Shown: positions 30,071-41,925 of the stretch, in pieces
How positions within the stretch are numbered: the first letter of the stretch is position 1
Layout of the letters: each line of letters opens with the position of its first letter
Assembly (NCBI RefSeq): GCF_000020665.1
Contig: NC_011071.1
Span: 2,036,501 to 2,100,500, forward strand
DNA from: Stenotrophomonas maltophilia R551-3
Lineage (GTDB): Bacteria > Pseudomonadota > Gammaproteobacteria > Xanthomonadales > Xanthomonadaceae
Reading direction: 5' to 3'
DNA: 64,000 bases
Notes under the pieces: generated by a model
What the model was told of the DNA's origin: nothing
The model's database searches: none
What the model saw: the letters and a program-made list of their open reading frames with translations, nothing else
Position numbers and translations under genes: made by a program

Positions 30071-31621
30071 ATGTCTTCCCTGGCTCATCCCAAGCGTTCG
30101 CCCCTGCGCTTGAACCGTTTTGTCTTCTTCAGTTCCTCGGTGTCGATCGGCATCCTCGGGCTGCTCACCGTTCTCTATCCCGAAGGCAGCGAGCACTGGC
30201 TGCAATGGGCGCAGGCCGAGGTCTCGGCGGCGTTCGGCTGGTGGTACATGCTGCTGATCGTGCTGTGCCTGGGCTTCGTGCTGTGGCTGGCGTTCTCGCC
30301 CTACGGCCGCATCCGCCTGGGCCATAACGAGGAATCGCCGGCCTTCGGCTACGTCGCCTGGGTGTCGATGTTGTTCTCGGCAGGCATCGGCATCGCGCTG
30401 CTGTACTACGGCGCCTACGAGCCGCTGGACCATTTCCTCAATCCGCCCGGGCAGCCCGGCGGAACGGTGGCAGCGGGCCGCGAGGCGATGGTGCTGACCT
30501 TCCTGCACTGGGGCCTGCACGGCTGGGCGCTGTACGCCCTGGTCGGCGTGGCGCTGGGCTATTTCGCCTACCGCCGGAACCTGCCGCTGGCGCTGCGCTC
30601 GGCGCTGTACCCGATCTTCGGTGAGCGCATCCACGGCCGCATCGGTGACATGGTCGATGGCTTCGGCATCCTTGCCACGCTGATCTCGATGGTGACCAAC
30701 CTCGGCATTGGCGCGCTGGTGGTGCAGTCCGGCCTGGTCTACCTGTTCCACATCCCGGATACGCCGCAGGTGCTGGTGGCGATCGTGCTGGTGATGATGG
30801 TGGTGGCCACCATCGGCGTGGTGGCCGGTGTGGAGAAGGGCATTGCCTGGCTGTCCAACCTCAACGTGCGCCTGCTGTGCGGCCTGCTGCTGTTCGTGCT
30901 GGTCACCGGCCCGACCCTGCACCTGTTCGACGGCCTGATCCAGAACACCGGCGATTACCTCGGCGCGTTCGTGCGCAAGAGCTTCGACATGTACCTCAAC
31001 GACCCGAAGGGCCGTGAGTGGATGGGCTCGTGGACGCTCTTCTACTGGGCCTGGTGGATCGCCTGGGCGCCGTTCGTGGGTCTTTTCGTGGCACGCATCT
31101 CGCGTGGCCGCACCATTCGTGAAGTGATCATGGGCGTGCTGCTGATCCCGCTCGGCTTCACCCTGGCCTGGCTGTCGATCTTCGGCAACACCGCCATCGA
31201 CCTGGTGCTGAACCACGGCCAGGCGGTTCTTGGCGAGGTAGCCCAGCACGATGCGGCGATGACGCTGTTCAAGCTGCTGGAATACCTGCCCGGCGCGCCG
31301 TACGTGGCCGGTGCCGCGGTGGTGATCGGCTTCGTGCTGTTCCTGACCCCGGTCGATTCGGGCACGCTGATGATCGCCAACCTGTGCACCCGTCGCGTTG
31401 ACGATGGCGTGGAAGACGGCCATGACGCGCCGATCTGGCTGCGCGTGTTCTGGGCGGCCGGCATCACCGTGGCCAGCGTCGGCCTGCTGCTGGCCGGCAA
31501 CTTCAGTGCGATGCAGACGGCGGTGGTGCTGTGCGGCCTGCCGTTCTCGTTCACCCTGGCGTTCTACATGTGGGGCCTGCTGAAGGCACTGCGCACCGAC
31601 CCGGACGCACCGCGTCGGTAG
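30071..31621 (+). CDS. betT: BCCT-family choline transporter (short BetT type)
   Basis: 516 residues with about 12 hydrophobic segments. Betaine/choline/carnitine transporter motifs: GIALLYYGAYEPLDHF, FLHWGLHGWALYALVG (the conserved Trp-rich segment), FYWAWWIAWAPFVGLFVARISRGRT written in part, and FLTPVDSGTLMIANL. It imports choline for BetA/BetB. E. coli BetT is about 677 residues; the long C-terminal cytoplasmic tail that senses osmolarity there is missing here, so activation may differ. Transcribed divergently from betI across the BetI palindrome. Confidence 0.93.
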   Translation: MSSLAHPKRSPLRLNRFVFFSSSVSIGILGLLTVLYPEGSEHWLQWAQAEVSAAFGWWYMLLIVLCLGFVLWLAFSPYGRIRLGHNEESPAFGYVAWVSMLFSAGIGIALLYYGAYEPLDHFLNPPGQPGGTVAAGREAMVLTFLHWGLHGWALYALVGVALGYFAYRRNLPLALRSALYPIFGERIHGRIGDMVDGFGILATLISMVTNLGIGALVVQSGLVYLFHIPDTPQVLVAIVLVMMVVATIGVVAGVEKGIAWLSNLNVRLLCGLLLFVLVTGPTLHLFDGLIQNTGDYLGAFVRKSFDMYLNDPKGREWMGSWTLFYWAWWIAWAPFVGLFVARISRGRTIREVIMGVLLIPLGFTLAWLSIFGNTAIDLVLNHGQAVLGEVAQHDAAMTLFKLLEYLPGAPYVAGAAVVIGFVLFLTPVDSGTLMIANLCTRRVDDGVEDGHDAPIWLRVFWAAGITVASVGLLLAGNFSAMQTAVVLCGLPFSFTLAFYMWGLLKALRTDPDAPRR

Positions 31622-31728
31622 ATAGCGCCGGGCCCTGCCCGGCAAACGCGAAAGCAAAGGGCCGGATCTGTGAGGATCCGGCCCTTTGCGTTTGCTTCCG
31701 GGATCCGCCGGGCATGGCCCGGCGCTAC
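31621..31728. repeat. SMAG-like pair bracketing a terminator hairpin
   Basis: A degenerate SMAG (ATAGCGCCGGGCC, from 31622) and a mirrored intact unit (31706-31728, ending GCGCTAC) flank a 15-bp perfect stem (31654-31668/31675-31689). Located between the convergent betT and acnA, 3 bases from the acnA stop. Confidence 0.85.
31654..31689. terminator. Bidirectional terminator between betT and acnA
   Basis: GCAAAGGGCCGGATC and its complement with a 6-base loop, a strong hairpin serving both convergent genes. Confidence 0.8.
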
Positions 31729-31731
31729 CAG

Positions 31732-34485
<2,754 letters not shown>

Positions 34486-34734
34486 GCGGGGTAACTCCTT
34501 CTTGCGGATGGCTTGCTCTGGCCCGTGCGTGGACGGGCCTGCTTGCGGTCGCCGCGGGCCTGGTGGCCCCGGTCCTCCCAGTATGAACCCCAGACTGAAT
34601 GGATTCATCCGGGCCGGGTCCGGCCTGCGGCATCGGTTCCAGACTACAGGGGAAGGTGTATGGCGTATGTCACGTTTGTGGCCGATCCATTGCGAGGCAA
34701 GGGCTGGCGGGGTGCCGGTCCTGTTCAGGGTGGA

Positions 34735-34771
34735 AGTATGCCCGGGGAAGTATGTATAATTTGTGCATACT
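34735..34771 (+). promoter_or_regulatory. Promoter/operator of the AbrB-PIN module
   Basis: AGTATG occurs at 34735-34740 and 34749-34754 and inverted (CATACT) at 34766-34771. A consensus -10 TATAAT lies between at 34755-34760. Repressor binding to the dyad would cover the -10, as expected for toxin-antitoxin autoregulation. The rest of the 300-base gap from 34486 holds the acnA promoter side; nothing else was recognised. Confidence 0.65.
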
Positions 34772-34786
34772 CTGGAGGGCCTACCG

Positions 34787-35011
34787 ATGGAAGCCACTGT
34801 TGCAGAACGCGGACAGATCACCCTGCCCAAGGCGGTGCGTGATGCCCTCGGCCTGACCAAGGGCACGCTGCTGAAGGTCGAACTGGATGGCAGCCGCATC
34901 ATCCTGCGCAAGAGTGTTGACGATGCCATTTCACGGGCGCGCGGCAAGTTCGCGCTGGACGGCTTCGAATCGTCCGACGCCGCCGTGCGTTCGGTGCGCG
35001 ACGAGGAATAA
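34787..35011 (+). CDS. AbrB/MazE-type antitoxin
   Basis: 74 residues. SpoVT/AbrB fold: [20 protein letters not shown] and [20 protein letters not shown]. The C-terminal acidic tail (SVRDEE) would wrap the toxin. Ribosome site GGAGGG (34774-34779), 7 bases before ATG 34787. Its stop lies 3 bases before the PIN gene GTG start. It likely neutralises the downstream PIN protein and represses its own promoter. Too small to be fully certain, but motif and context agree. Confidence 0.88.
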   Translation: MEATVAERGQITLPKAVRDALGLTKGTLLKVELDGSRIILRKSVDDAISRARGKFALDGFESSDAAVRSVRDEE

Positions 35012-35014
35012 GCC

Positions 35015-35416
35015 GTGATGATCGCCGTTGATTCACCGGTGCTGGTCGAGCTGCTCAGCAATGGTCCGCAGGCCGATGCCGTGGAAGCCATCCTCAGGCA
35101 GAGCCTGGTCGGTGGCCGCGTGGTGGTCTGTGGCGCGACCCTGGCCGAGGTCTGCGCATCGCTGCGCGGCGGCGCCGAGGTGCTCGAAGCGCTGGAAGAA
35201 ATGGGCGTTCACTTCAACCCGATGGAAGCCAAGTCGGCGCTGCGCGCCGGCGAGATGCACCGCCGTCACCGCCAGCGCAGCGGCAGCCGCCGGAGCCTGG
35301 ATGAATTCATGGTCGGCGCCCACGCACTGCTGCAGTGCGATGGCCTGATCACCTGGAACGATACGTTTTACCGCGACTACTTCAAGGGCCTGAAGCTGAT
35401 CGTGCCGCAAGCCTGA
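35015..35416 (+). CDS. PIN-domain ribonuclease toxin (VapC-like)
   Basis: 133 residues. PIN fold with acidic active-site residues: D6 ([12 protein letters not shown]), E45 ([12 protein letters not shown]), an Asp in [14 protein letters not shown], and a C-terminal Asp in [11 protein letters not shown]. VapC toxins are metal-dependent RNases that cut tRNA or rRNA. Start GTG 35015 (ATG 35018 is the alternative), 3 bases after the antitoxin stop, so the pair is one operon. The module sits between acnA and acnB; it could also be a non-toxic PIN protein fixed in this locus. Confidence 0.85.
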   Translation: MMIAVDSPVLVELLSNGPQADAVEAILRQSLVGGRVVVCGATLAEVCASLRGGAEVLEALEEMGVHFNPMEAKSALRAGEMHRRHRQRSGSRRSLDEFMVGAHALLQCDGLITWNDTFYRDYFKGLKLIVPQA

Positions 35417-35455
35417 GCCCACTTTTTTCAACCTACGCATTACCCGGGAGTTGTC

Positions 35456-38047
35456 ATGTTGGAAGCCTACCGCCACCACGTCGCCGAGCGCGCTGCGCTT
35501 GGCATCCCGCCGCTGCCGCTGAGCGCGCAGCAGACGGCCGATGTCATCGAACTGCTGAAGAATCCGCCGCAGGGCGAGGCCGAGTTCCTGCTCGACCTGC
35601 TGACCCACCGCGTGCCGGCCGGCGTCGATGACGCGGCCAAGGTCAAGGCCTCGTACCTGGCGGCAATCGCCCTGGGCAGCGAGCAGAACCCGCTGATCAG
35701 CCGTGAGCGCGCCACCGAACTGCTGGGCACCATGCTCGGCGGTTACAACGTTGCCCCGCTGGTACAGCTGCTGGACGACGCCAGCGTCGGCACCATCGCC
35801 GCCAACGGTCTGAAGAAGACCCTGCTGGTGTTCGATGCCTTCCATGACGTGCAGGAAAAGGCCAAGGCCGGCAATGCCAACGCCCAGGCCGTGCTGCAGA
35901 GCTGGGCCGATGCCGAGTGGTTCACCGGCAACCCGGAAGTGCCGCAGAGCCTGACCGTCACCGTGTTCAAGGTGCCGGGCGAAACCAACACCGACGACCT
36001 GTCGCCGGCACCGGACGCGACCACCCGCCCGGACATCCCGATGCACGCCCTGGCGATGCTGAAGAACAAGCGCGAAGATGCGCCGTTCACTCCGGAAGAG
36101 GACGGCAAGCGCGGCCCGATCCAGCAGATCCTCGACCTGAAGGACAAGGGCCACCTGGTCGCCTACGTCGGCGACGTGGTCGGCACCGGTTCCTCGCGCA
36201 AGTCGGCCACCAACAGCGTGCTGTGGTGGACCGGCGATGACATTCCGTTCATTCCGAACAAGCGCGCCGGTGGCGTCTGCCTGGGTTCGAAGATCGCCCC
36301 GATCTTCTACAACACCATGGAAGATGCCGGTGCACTGCCGATCGAGCTGGACGTGTCGAAGATGGAGCACGGCGATGTCGTCGAGCTGCGTCCGTACGAA
36401 GGCAAGGCGCTGAAGAACGGTGAAGTGATCGCCGAGTTCCAGGTCAAGTCCGAAGTGCTGTTCGACGAAGTGCGCGCCGGTGGCCGCATTCCGCTGATCA
36501 TCGGCCGTGGCCTGACCGGCAAGGCGCGTGAAGCGCTGGGCCTGGCCCCGACCGATCTGTTCCGCCTGCCGGTGCAGCCGGTCGATACCGGCAAGGGCTT
36601 CTCGCTGGCGCAGAAGATGGTCGGCCGCGCCTGTGGCCTGCCGGAAGGCCAGGGCATGCGCCCGGGCACCTACTGCGAACCGAAGATGACCTCGGTCGGC
36701 TCGCAGGACACCACCGGCCCGATGACCCGTGACGAGCTGAAGGACCTGGCCTGCCTGGGCTTCTCGGCCGACCTGGTGATGCAGTCGTTCTGCCATACCG
36801 CCGCTTACCCGAAGCCGGTGGACGTGAAGACCCACCACACCCTGCCGGAGTTCATCTCCACCCGTGGCGGCGTCTCGCTGCGTCCGGGCGACGGCGTGAT
36901 CCACAGCTGGCTCAACCGCATGCTGCTGCCGGACACCGTTGGTACCGGTGGTGACTCGCACACCCGTTTCCCGGTGGGCATTTCGTTCCCGGCCGGTTCG
37001 GGCCTGGTCGCCTTCGCCGCTGCCACCGGCGTGATGCCGCTGGACATGCCGGAATCGGTGCTGGTGCGCTTCAAGGGCAAGATGCAGCCGGGCGTGACCC
37101 TGCGTGACCTGGTCAACGCGATCCCGCTGTACGCGATCAAGTCGGGCCTGCTGACCGTGGCCAAGGCTGGCAAGAAGAACATCTTCTCTGGCCGCATCCT
37201 GGAAATCGAAGGCCTGCCGGAACTGAAGGTCGAGCAGGCGTTCGAACTGTCCGACGCCTCGGCCGAGCGTTCGGCGGCCGGTTGCTCGGTGCGCCTGAAC
37301 AAGGAACCGATCATCGAGTACCTGACCAGCAACATCACCCTGCTGAAGTGGATGATTGCCGAGGGTTACCAGGATCCGCGTTCGTTGCAGCGCCGTATCG
37401 AGAAGATGGAAGCGTGGCTGGCCAACCCGGAGCTGCTGGAGCCGGATGCCGACGCCGAGTACGCCGCGGTCATCGAGATCGACTTGGCCGACATCCACGA
37501 GCCGATCGTGGCCTGCCCGAACGACCCGGACGACGTGAAGACCCTGTCCGAAGTGGCCGGCGCCAAGATCGACGAAGTGTTCATCGGTTCGTGCATGACC
37601 AACATCGGTCATTTCCGTGCAGCTGCGAAACTGCTGGAAGGCAAGCGCGACCTGCCGACCCGCCTGTGGGTGGCCCCGCCGACCAAGATGGATGCTTCGG
37701 AGCTGACCAAGGAAGGCGTGTACGGCACCTTCGGCGCCACCGGTGCACGCATGGAAATGCCGGGCTGCTCGCTGTGCATGGGCAACCAGGCGCAGATCCG
37801 TGAAGGCTCCACCGCGATGTCGACCTCGACCCGCAACTTCCCCAACCGTCTGGGCCGCAACACCAACGTGTACCTGGGTTCGGCCGAACTGGCCGCGATC
37901 TGCTCGCGTCTGGGCCGCATTCCGACCAAGGAAGAGTACATGGCCGATGTGGGCGTGATCGCCGCCAGCGGCGCGGAGATCTACCGCTACATGAACTTCG
38001 ACCAGATCGAGGAATACCAGGACGTGGCCAAGACCGTCGCTGCCTGA
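35456..38047 (+). CDS. acnB: Aconitate hydratase B
   Basis: 863 residues, AcnB architecture (E. coli 865). An N-terminal HEAT-like domain ([20 protein letters not shown]) precedes the swivel domain ([36 protein letters not shown]). The catalytic part has [29 protein letters not shown] (in part) and the cluster cysteines in [15 protein letters not shown] and [14 protein letters not shown]. Main TCA-cycle aconitase and, as apoprotein, an RNA-binding regulator in enterobacteria. A SMAG unit and an intrinsic terminator follow. Confidence 0.98.
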   Translation: MLEAYRHHVAERAALGIPPLPLSAQQTADVIELLKNPPQGEAEFLLDLLTHRVPAGVDDAAKVKASYLAAIALGSEQNPLISRERATELLGTMLGGYNVAPLVQLLDDASVGTIAANGLKKTLLVFDAFHDVQEKAKAGNANAQAVLQSWADAEWFTGNPEVPQSLTVTVFKVPGETNTDDLSPAPDATTRPDIPMHALAMLKNKREDAPFTPEEDGKRGPIQQILDLKDKGHLVAYVGDVVGTGSSRKSATNSVLWWTGDDIPFIPNKRAGGVCLGSKIAPIFYNTMEDAGALPIELDVSKMEHGDVVELRPYEGKALKNGEVIAEFQVKSEVLFDEVRAGGRIPLIIGRGLTGKAREALGLAPTDLFRLPVQPVDTGKGFSLAQKMVGRACGLPEGQGMRPGTYCEPKMTSVGSQDTTGPMTRDELKDLACLGFSADLVMQSFCHTAAYPKPVDVKTHHTLPEFISTRGGVSLRPGDGVIHSWLNRMLLPDTVGTGGDSHTRFPVGISFPAGSGLVAFAAATGVMPLDMPESVLVRFKGKMQPGVTLRDLVNAIPLYAIKSGLLTVAKAGKKNIFSGRILEIEGLPELKVEQAFELSDASAERSAAGCSVRLNKEPIIEYLTSNITLLKWMIAEGYQDPRSLQRRIEKMEAWLANPELLEPDADAEYAAVIEIDLADIHEPIVACPNDPDDVKTLSEVAGAKIDEVFIGSCMTNIGHFRAAAKLLEGKRDLPTRLWVAPPTKMDASELTKEGVYGTFGATGARMEMPGCSLCMGNQAQIREGSTAMSTSTRNFPNRLGRNTNVYLGSAELAAICSRLGRIPTKEEYMADVGVIAASGAEIYRYMNFDQIEEYQDVAKTVAA

Positions 38048-38049
38048 GG

Positions 38050-38117
38050 GTAGTGCCGGTCGCTGGCCGGCACCCCGTTGAAACGAAGAACCCCCGGTGA
38101 AAGCCGGGGGTTTTTTG
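38050..38117 (+). terminator. SMAG unit followed by intrinsic terminator of acnB
   Basis: A SMAG unit (GTAGTGCCGGTCGCTGGCC, 38050-38072) lies just after the acnB stop. Then CCCCCGG/CCGGGGG (38091-38110) with a T-run (38111-38117) forms a textbook terminator. Confidence 0.9.
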
Positions 38118-38162
38118 TTTGCGCCGCGCTAGACTTGCTGCTGGACTTGTTGGAGTACACGG

Positions 38163-38579
38163 ATGTTGCAGAATCGATCGAAGGGGAGTCGCACGCGCTG
38201 CTGGCGCTGGTTCGGGCGTGCGGTCGTGTTGGCCACATTGATGCTGGCGCACGGCGCGATGGCGCAGAAGGCGGTTGTCGAAAGGGCTCGCCCCGCGCAC
38301 GTACCGGCTTCGATCGTGATTGAGAGCAAGCACAACAATCCGCCGCGTTATCCATCGCAGGCCTTCCGCGATGAGAAGCAAGGTGAAACGATCCTGATGG
38401 TGCAGGTCACTGCCGAGGGGCAATGGGCCGGCGCCACCGTGCTACAGAGCAGCGGCTGGCCGGAGCTGGACGAGGCCGCGCAGGCGGCGACACGCAAGTG
38501 GCGGTACCTGCCGGCCAGCGAAGATGGTGTACCGGTACCCGGAGAGATCCGCGTGCCGGTGTCGTTCAAGCTGTGGTGA
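38163..38579 (+). CDS. Small periplasmic TonB C-terminal-domain protein
   Basis: 138 residues. A signal sequence or N-terminal anchor (WFGRAVVLATLMLAHGAMA) precedes a single TonB-C domain: NPPRYPSQAFRDEKQGETIL, VTAEGQWAGATVLQSSG and DEAAQAATRKWRYLPA. It lacks the Pro-rich spacer of a true TonB, so it is unlikely to span the periplasm; a partner in envelope or energy-transduction complexes is possible. GGAG sits at 38151-38154 before ATG 38163. Its stop overlaps the start of the next gene (TGATG), so they are coupled. Confidence 0.85.
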   Translation: MLQNRSKGSRTRCWRWFGRAVVLATLMLAHGAMAQKAVVERARPAHVPASIVIESKHNNPPRYPSQAFRDEKQGETILMVQVTAEGQWAGATVLQSSGWPELDEAAQAATRKWRYLPASEDGVPVPGEIRVPVSFKLW

Positions 38580-39082
38580 TGCTGCGGGCAAGCGTGGGCC
38601 TGGGCCGTGTGGTGATGCTGCTGGCAGGTTCTGTACCGGCTTGGGCCGGTGAACCCGCGCCACCGGCACCCCAGGCGAGCGACGAGGGCGAGGCGAATAC
38701 CCGGATGAGTGCCGCCGAACGCCGCGTATATCTATTGCAGGAGCAGGCCCACGCCATTGCCCTTGCCACGGCGGGACAGTCTCCCGACGCCCGGCTGGCG
38801 GAGACCTATGCGTCGGTCGATGCGGCGTCGCAGCGCCTGTATCCGGTTCAGCTGGATGATCGGCGCAGGCCGGAGCGCGGCGATGGCAGGGCCATCATCT
38901 TCGTACGCGTGGACGAACACGGAAACCATGACGGCGCGGAGCTGGCGCGTGGCAGTGGCTCGGCGGCGCTGGACGAGGCTGCGGTGCAGGCAACCACGCG
39001 ATGGCGTTACACCGCGGCCAGCCGCGATGGCGTGCCGGTCCCTGGCATCGTGCGGATAGTGGTGTCGCTGGACGAGCTGTAG
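38579..39082 (+). CDS. Small periplasmic TonB C-terminal-domain protein, second copy
   Basis: 167 residues. Signal peptide MLRASVGLGRVVMLLAGSVP then AWAGEPAP. The C-terminal TonB-like domain has IIFVRVDEHGNHDGAELARG and DEAAVQATTRWRYTAASRDG, parallel to RKWRYLPASEDGVPVPG in the gene before it. The shared GVPVPG block shows the two are paralogues. A central insert (AERRVYLLQEQAHAIALATA) is unique. ATG 38579 overlaps the previous stop. The stop codon TAG (39080-39082) is part of a SMAG GTAG tetranucleotide. Function unknown. Confidence 0.82.
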   Translation: MLRASVGLGRVVMLLAGSVPAWAGEPAPPAPQASDEGEANTRMSAAERRVYLLQEQAHAIALATAGQSPDARLAETYASVDAASQRLYPVQLDDRRRPERGDGRAIIFVRVDEHGNHDGAELARGSGSAALDEAAVQATTRWRYTAASRDGVPVPGIVRIVVSLDEL

Positions 39083-39114
39083 TGCCGGGTGGCATCCGCC
39101 AGGGATGCCACCCG
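39079..39114 (+). repeat. SMAG-like hairpin that supplies the upstream stop codon
   Basis: GTAGTGCCGGGTGGCATCC with the mirrored GGATGCCACCCG. The TAG in GTAG is the stop of the TonB-C gene. Also a plausible terminator between the convergent genes. Confidence 0.75.
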
Positions 39115-39135
39115 ACATTCACATTCAACAAGTTG

Positions 39136-39939
39136 CTAGCAGGCGGTGTGCAGCGATTGCTGCAACCATGCATCCAGCTGCACGCTGGTGAAGGCGGGAT
39201 TCTCCAGTGTCGAGATATGCCCCGCGCCCGGTATCGACTGCAGGCGGCAACCGATCACCCTGGCCATCTGCTGCGCTTCGCTCAGGGGGCGTGGCAGATC
39301 CTGTTCGCCGCTCAGGATCAGCGTTGTTTCCGGGTCCAGATCCTTCAACGCCGACAAACGATCCGGGCGGCCGAAAATCAGGCGGCCCAGCGGCACCACC
39401 GCATTCAGCAGGCGCTTGCGGGGCCAGGACAGCAGTCGTTGCCGGAACATCACCCGGATCGGATCGTCGGTGGCGATGCCCGGGCGGAAGAACAGCGGCA
39501 CGATCTGTTCCGCCATGGCTTCGGGGATGCAGCCCAGCTGTTCGATCATGTCGAGCATGCCGAAGTAGCGTTGCCGCGACGCTTCCGGTTCCGCACCGAG
39601 ATAGGTGTCCATCAGGATCAGCGAACCGACCTGATCGGGACGTTGCAGCGCCAGTTCCGCCGCCCACATGCCGCCCACCGAGAGCCCGGCCACCGCGTAC
39701 TGCCCGATACCCAGCGCATCCAGCAGGCGGCCTACTTCATGGGCGAGGCACGCCGGGGTAGTGAAGGCGGCTGACAGTGGCAGATCGTTGTCGTGTCCGG
39801 GCAGCTCTGGAACGATCAGGCGGTAGCGCCGCGACAGCAGCTGGATCTGCGGCGCCCACATATCGCGGCCCCAGAGATAGCTGCCGCCGAGGACAAGCGG
39901 AAAGCCAGTGCCGATATCGTGATGGGTGAGAAGAGGCAA
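39136..39939 (-). CDS. Alpha/beta-fold hydrolase
   Basis: 267 residues. Alpha/beta hydrolase core with the nucleophile elbow GLSVGGMWAAELAL (Ser), an Asp candidate in LILSGEQDLPRP and the catalytic His in IPGAGHISTLENP. The N-terminal oxyanion strand is PLVLGGSYLWGRDMW. This layout resembles esterases and pimeloyl-ACP-esterase-like or proline-iminopeptidase-like enzymes; the substrate is not identifiable. No signal peptide, so cytoplasmic. It converges on the TonB-C pair; the region to cheB is gene-free. Confidence 0.85.
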   Translation of the reverse strand: MPLLTHHDIGTGFPLVLGGSYLWGRDMWAPQIQLLSRRYRLIVPELPGHDNDLPLSAAFTTPACLAHEVGRLLDALGIGQYAVAGLSVGGMWAAELALQRPDQVGSLILMDTYLGAEPEASRQRYFGMLDMIEQLGCIPEAMAEQIVPLFFRPGIATDDPIRVMFRQRLLSWPRKRLLNAVVPLGRLIFGRPDRLSALKDLDPETTLILSGEQDLPRPLSEAQQMARVIGCRLQSIPGAGHISTLENPAFTSVQLDAWLQQSLHTAC

Positions 39940-40150
39940 TGAGAGGCTCCGTGGAAGGGAGCCTTACGCTGCAGGGGCAGGGGAAGCACGTCCAATGTGG
40001 CGGATCGACCAGGATCCGCCCGCGGGCGCAAACGAGGTGATTACGTCACACATGTGCGTAAGCAGCACTAGTGAAATGCCAGTGTCCGACGGTATCGCCA
40101 GATCGAACGGGTTGAATGCGACGTCTGGTCGGTGTGTGTGGCCTGATGCT
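39940..40150. other. Gene-free region upstream of the hydrolase
   Basis: About 210 bases with no convincing gene. It should hold the hydrolase promoter on the minus strand; no clear box was recognised. The GTG-rich stretch near 40130 shows no coding features. Confidence 0.4.
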
Positions 40151-40248
40151 GAGCCGAGCATGGGTTATGCCGGGCGTCCTTGCCCGGCCCCCTGCGGGCC
40201 GTCGCAAGCGACGTTGGCAACGGCTCCTGCCGTTGCCTTCGGCTCTAC
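40151..40248. repeat. Expanded SMAG-type element with nested hairpins
   Basis: SMAG ends (GAGCCGAGCATGGG at 40151-40164 and GGCTCTAC at 40241-40248, minus-strand GTAGAGCC) enclose three further stems: GCCGGGC/GCCCGGC, CGTCGC/GCGACG and GGCAACGGC/GCCGTTGCC. Located 10 bases after the cheB stop, likely the 3' end of the mcp-cheR-cheD-cheB transcript. Confidence 0.6.
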
Positions 40249-40258
40249 AGCCATTCCA

Positions 40259-41332
40259 TCAGCCACGGGCAAGCGAGAGCAACCGCTCGGCAATCCGCTC
40301 CAGCGGCACCTGCTCTTCGGCAGCGCCGAGCTTGAAGGCCGCACCGGGCATGCCCCACACCACGCTGGTGGCCTCGTCCTGCACCAGCGTCGGGGCGCCG
40401 GCCTGGCGCATCTCCAGCAGGCCACGGGCGCCGTCATCGCCCATGCCGGTGAGGATGGCGCCGATGGCGTTGCCGCCGGCGTTCTGCGCGACCGAGCGGA
40501 ACAGCACATCCACCGCAGGCTTGTGCCGGTTCACTGCCGGGCCGTCGTCGACCCGGCAACGCCAGCGCGCACCATCGCGGATGATGCGCAGGTGCTTGCC
40601 ACCCGGCGGCAGGTAGGCGTGGCCTGGCAGCACGGCCTCGCCGTCGCTGGCCTCGCGCACGGCCATCGCCGAGTGCCGGTCCAGGCGTTCGGCGAAGGCG
40701 CTGCTGAAGCTGGCCGGCAGGTGCTGGGTCATCACCACGGCGGGCGCGTCGGCCGGCATGCCTTCCAGCACCACACGCAGCGCTTCGGTGCCACCGGCCG
40801 ACGAGCCGATCGCGATCAGGCGGTCGGTGGTGCGGAACTGCGGCGTGGCGGCACGCATCGCCGGGGCGGCGTCCAGTGTCAGTTTGGGCAGGGCCGTGCG
40901 CACCAGCGGGCGCACACGCGAACGCGCGGCCATCTTCACTTTGGCGATGATCTCGTCGGCGTAGCCCTGCAGGCCACGCGCCACGTCCAGTTTCGGCTTG
41001 GAGACGAAGTCCACCGCGCCCAGCGCCAGCGCCTGCAGGGTGGTGTCGGCGCCACGTTCGGTCAACGAGGAGATCATCACCACCGGCAGCGGGTGCAGGC
41101 GCATCAGGTTTTCCAGGAACGCCAGGCCGTCCATGCGCGGCATTTCCACGTCCAGGGTGATCACGTCGGGGGCCAGGCGCTTGATCTTCTCGCGTGCCAG
41201 CAGCGGGTCGGCGGCGGTGCCGACCACGTCGATGGACGGATCGCTGGACAGGATCTCGGTGAGCATCTGGCGCACGACGGCGGAGTCGTCGACGATCAGG
41301 ACCCGGCAGGGGGCGTTGCCGGTCAGGGTCAT
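40259..41332 (-). CDS. cheB: Chemotaxis protein-glutamate methylesterase/deamidase
   Basis: 357 residues. Receiver domain (about 1-125; [10 protein letters not shown], phospho-Asp in [13 protein letters not shown], Lys in FVSKPKLD) linked to a CheB methylesterase domain (about 165-355). The latter has catalytic Ser in [12 protein letters not shown], His in [14 protein letters not shown] and Asp in [13 protein letters not shown]. Removes methyl groups from receptors for adaptation. ATG 41332 overlaps the cheD stop by four bases (ATGA). Last gene of mcp-cheR-cheD-cheB. Confidence 0.97.
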   Translation of the reverse strand: MTLTGNAPCRVLIVDDSAVVRQMLTEILSSDPSIDVVGTAADPLLAREKIKRLAPDVITLDVEMPRMDGLAFLENLMRLHPLPVVMISSLTERGADTTLQALALGAVDFVSKPKLDVARGLQGYADEIIAKVKMAARSRVRPLVRTALPKLTLDAAPAMRAATPQFRTTDRLIAIGSSAGGTEALRVVLEGMPADAPAVVMTQHLPASFSSAFAERLDRHSAMAVREASDGEAVLPGHAYLPPGGKHLRIIRDGARWRCRVDDGPAVNRHKPAVDVLFRSVAQNAGGNAIGAILTGMGDDGARGLLEMRQAGAPTLVQDEATSVVWGMPGAAFKLGAAEEQVPLERIAERLLSLARG

Positions 41333-41925
41333 TCGAACAGCTCCACGCCGCCGGTGACCGGGGCCTTGGACAGGCGTGCACGCACGGCCGATTCGGTCGC
41401 GGCCACTTCGGCTTCGTGTGCGTGCGGCAGGCGCTGCACCACCACGCGGCCGGTATCGGCGAAGAACCAGATCTTGCGCGGATGGATGCCGCACAGGTCC
41501 TCGGCGATGATCGGAATGTGCTCGGCCTGCAGGTACTGGCGCACGAACTCGGCGTTGCGGGTGCCGACCGGATTGCTGGTGAACCCCTTGAGCACGTTGG
41601 CGCCGCCGAACACCTTGGCCTCGATGCGCTTGCGGTGCGCGCCGCGCTTGAGCATGTCGTTGATCAGCAGTTCCATCGCGTAGCTGCCGTAGCGCGCGGG
41701 TGCGCCATCGCCGGCGTTGCCTTCGGGCAGCAGGAAGTGGTTCATGCCGCCGATCTTCAGCACCGGGTCGCGCAGGCAGGCGGCCACGCAGGAGCCGAGT
41801 GTAGTGGTCAGCGCGGTGGTGTCGTCGACCACCAGGTACTGGGTCGGCAGCAGCTTGGCCGCAATGGTCTTGAAGCGCGCGTCCTGGTAACGCATCACAT
41901 CATCGGTACGCAGCGATGCGTTCAT
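41329..41925 (-). CDS. cheD: Chemoreceptor glutamine deamidase CheD
   Basis: 198 residues. CheD hallmark [20 protein letters not shown] contains the catalytic Cys. His in [11 protein letters not shown] and Thr/Ser in [14 protein letters not shown] are present, along with [11 protein letters not shown]. It deamidates receptor glutamines and, in some bacteria, interacts with CheC. No CheC is seen here. Its start overlaps the cheR stop and its stop overlaps the cheB start, so translation is coupled throughout. Confidence 0.96.
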   Translation of the reverse strand: MNASLRTDDVMRYQDARFKTIAAKLLPTQYLVVDDTTALTTTLGSCVAACLRDPVLKIGGMNHFLLPEGNAGDGAPARYGSYAMELLINDMLKRGAHRKRIEAKVFGGANVLKGFTSNPVGTRNAEFVRQYLQAEHIPIIAEDLCGIHPRKIWFFADTGRVVVQRLPHAHEAEVAATESAVRARLSKAPVTGGVELFE

